Under the pieces are notes generated by a model, which made no database searches, had not been told where the DNA came from, and worked only from the letters and a program-made list of their open reading frames with translations. DNA of 64,000 bases, taken from NCBI GenBank assembly GCA_020912385.1, contig CP087219.1:1922001-1986000 (forward strand). Direction: 5' to 3'. Position numbers and translations under genes: made by a program. The DNA is from Neofusicoccum parvum (lineage: Eukaryota > Ascomycota > Dothideomycetes > Botryosphaeriales > Botryosphaeriaceae). Shown here piece by piece: positions 63,750 through 64,000 of this stretch (its first letter is position 1; each line of letters starts with the position of its first letter).

Positions 63750-64000
63750 GTGCGCAGAGTACGGAAGGTTTTCCTTGTACTATCTGAGAAAACAAATTGG
63801 ATCGTGTATGATTTTCCCCCTTATATCCAGACGTCCGCTTTCTTATCTAATAAATATACACAGCCCGCTGACCTTGCAAAAATTTCCCTCCCCCAGCCCC
63901 GGTTTACTTAGATCGGTTGAACTTTTAGGCACTTGACCATGTCGGCAACATTATTAGCCACTCGTCGGCAACATTTTTAGCCACGCCTTGCCACGTATCT
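63750..64000. other. Right edge with a 23-bp direct repeat
   Basis: Two adjacent near-identical 23-bp units, gtcggcaacattattagcc... at 63941-63963 and gtcggcaacatttttagcc... at 63964-63986. The window ends just beyond, so the full array or element cannot be seen. Confidence 0.6.

Noticed and set aside
1..64000. CRISPR arrays, bacterial operons or ribosome binding sites
   Set aside because: The sequence is a spliced eukaryotic genome; no regularly spaced repeat-spacer array exists in it.

Overview
This window is nuclear DNA of a filamentous ascomycete (Pezizomycotina). Genes are split by 46-73 nt introns with GT-AG ends and CTRAC/CTGAC-like branch sites. The gene content is typical of such fungi: Zn2Cys6 regulator, secreted pectinases, a subtilase, CYP and FAD monooxygenases, and a chromodomain Ty3/Gypsy element. 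Genes lie on both strands with long spacers, so neighbourhoods, not operons, carry the context. The species cannot be named from sequence alone.

Left part (0-29 kb). A Dal5/allantoate-type permease (277-2064, -) is followed by an HSL-type esterase (3394-4404). Next comes a secreted plant-polymer group: an alpha/beta hydrolase (4763-5971), a GH28 exo-polygalacturonase (7114-8611) and a GH79 glycosidase (10572-12588). The last two have CreA-like hexamers upstream. A GC-rich amino-acid/choline-type permease (14639-16460), a large secreted subtilase (18253-21261), an AlkB-like dioxygenase (21894-23238), a divergent pair of a THI5/dihydroxyphthalate-decarboxylase-like protein and an MFS exporter (23650-26871), and an ACC-synthase-like aminotransferase (27455-28875) follow.

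Middle part (29.4-43 kb). An intact 8,094-bp chromovirus-type LTR retrotransposon (29392-37485) has LTRs that look identical and a CACAG target duplication. It carries a -1 frameshift signal at the gag stop and an apparent spliced antisense gene for a Zn2Cys6-like coiled-coil protein upstream of its 3' LTR. A small secreted protein, an SDR reductase and a 5'-truncated LINE with a 13-bp target duplication follow.

Right part (43-64 kb). An AIF/AMID-like flavoprotein, a CYP52-like P450 (-), a decayed 3beta-HSD/ERG26-like pseudogene, an FAD monooxygenase fused to a multi-pass membrane domain, a pogo-like transposase relic, a Zn2Cys6 activator with a 14-nt microexon (-), a solo LTR related to the intact element but with a different U3, a second FAD monooxygenase, an NAD malate dehydrogenase and a D-2-hydroxyacid dehydrogenase (-). 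The oxidoreductase/regulator/transporter mix among transposons resembles accessory or secondary-metabolism territory, but no PKS, NRPS or terpene synthase core gene was seen, so no pathway product is claimed. Exon borders were deduced by eye from splice signals, frame and family conservation.
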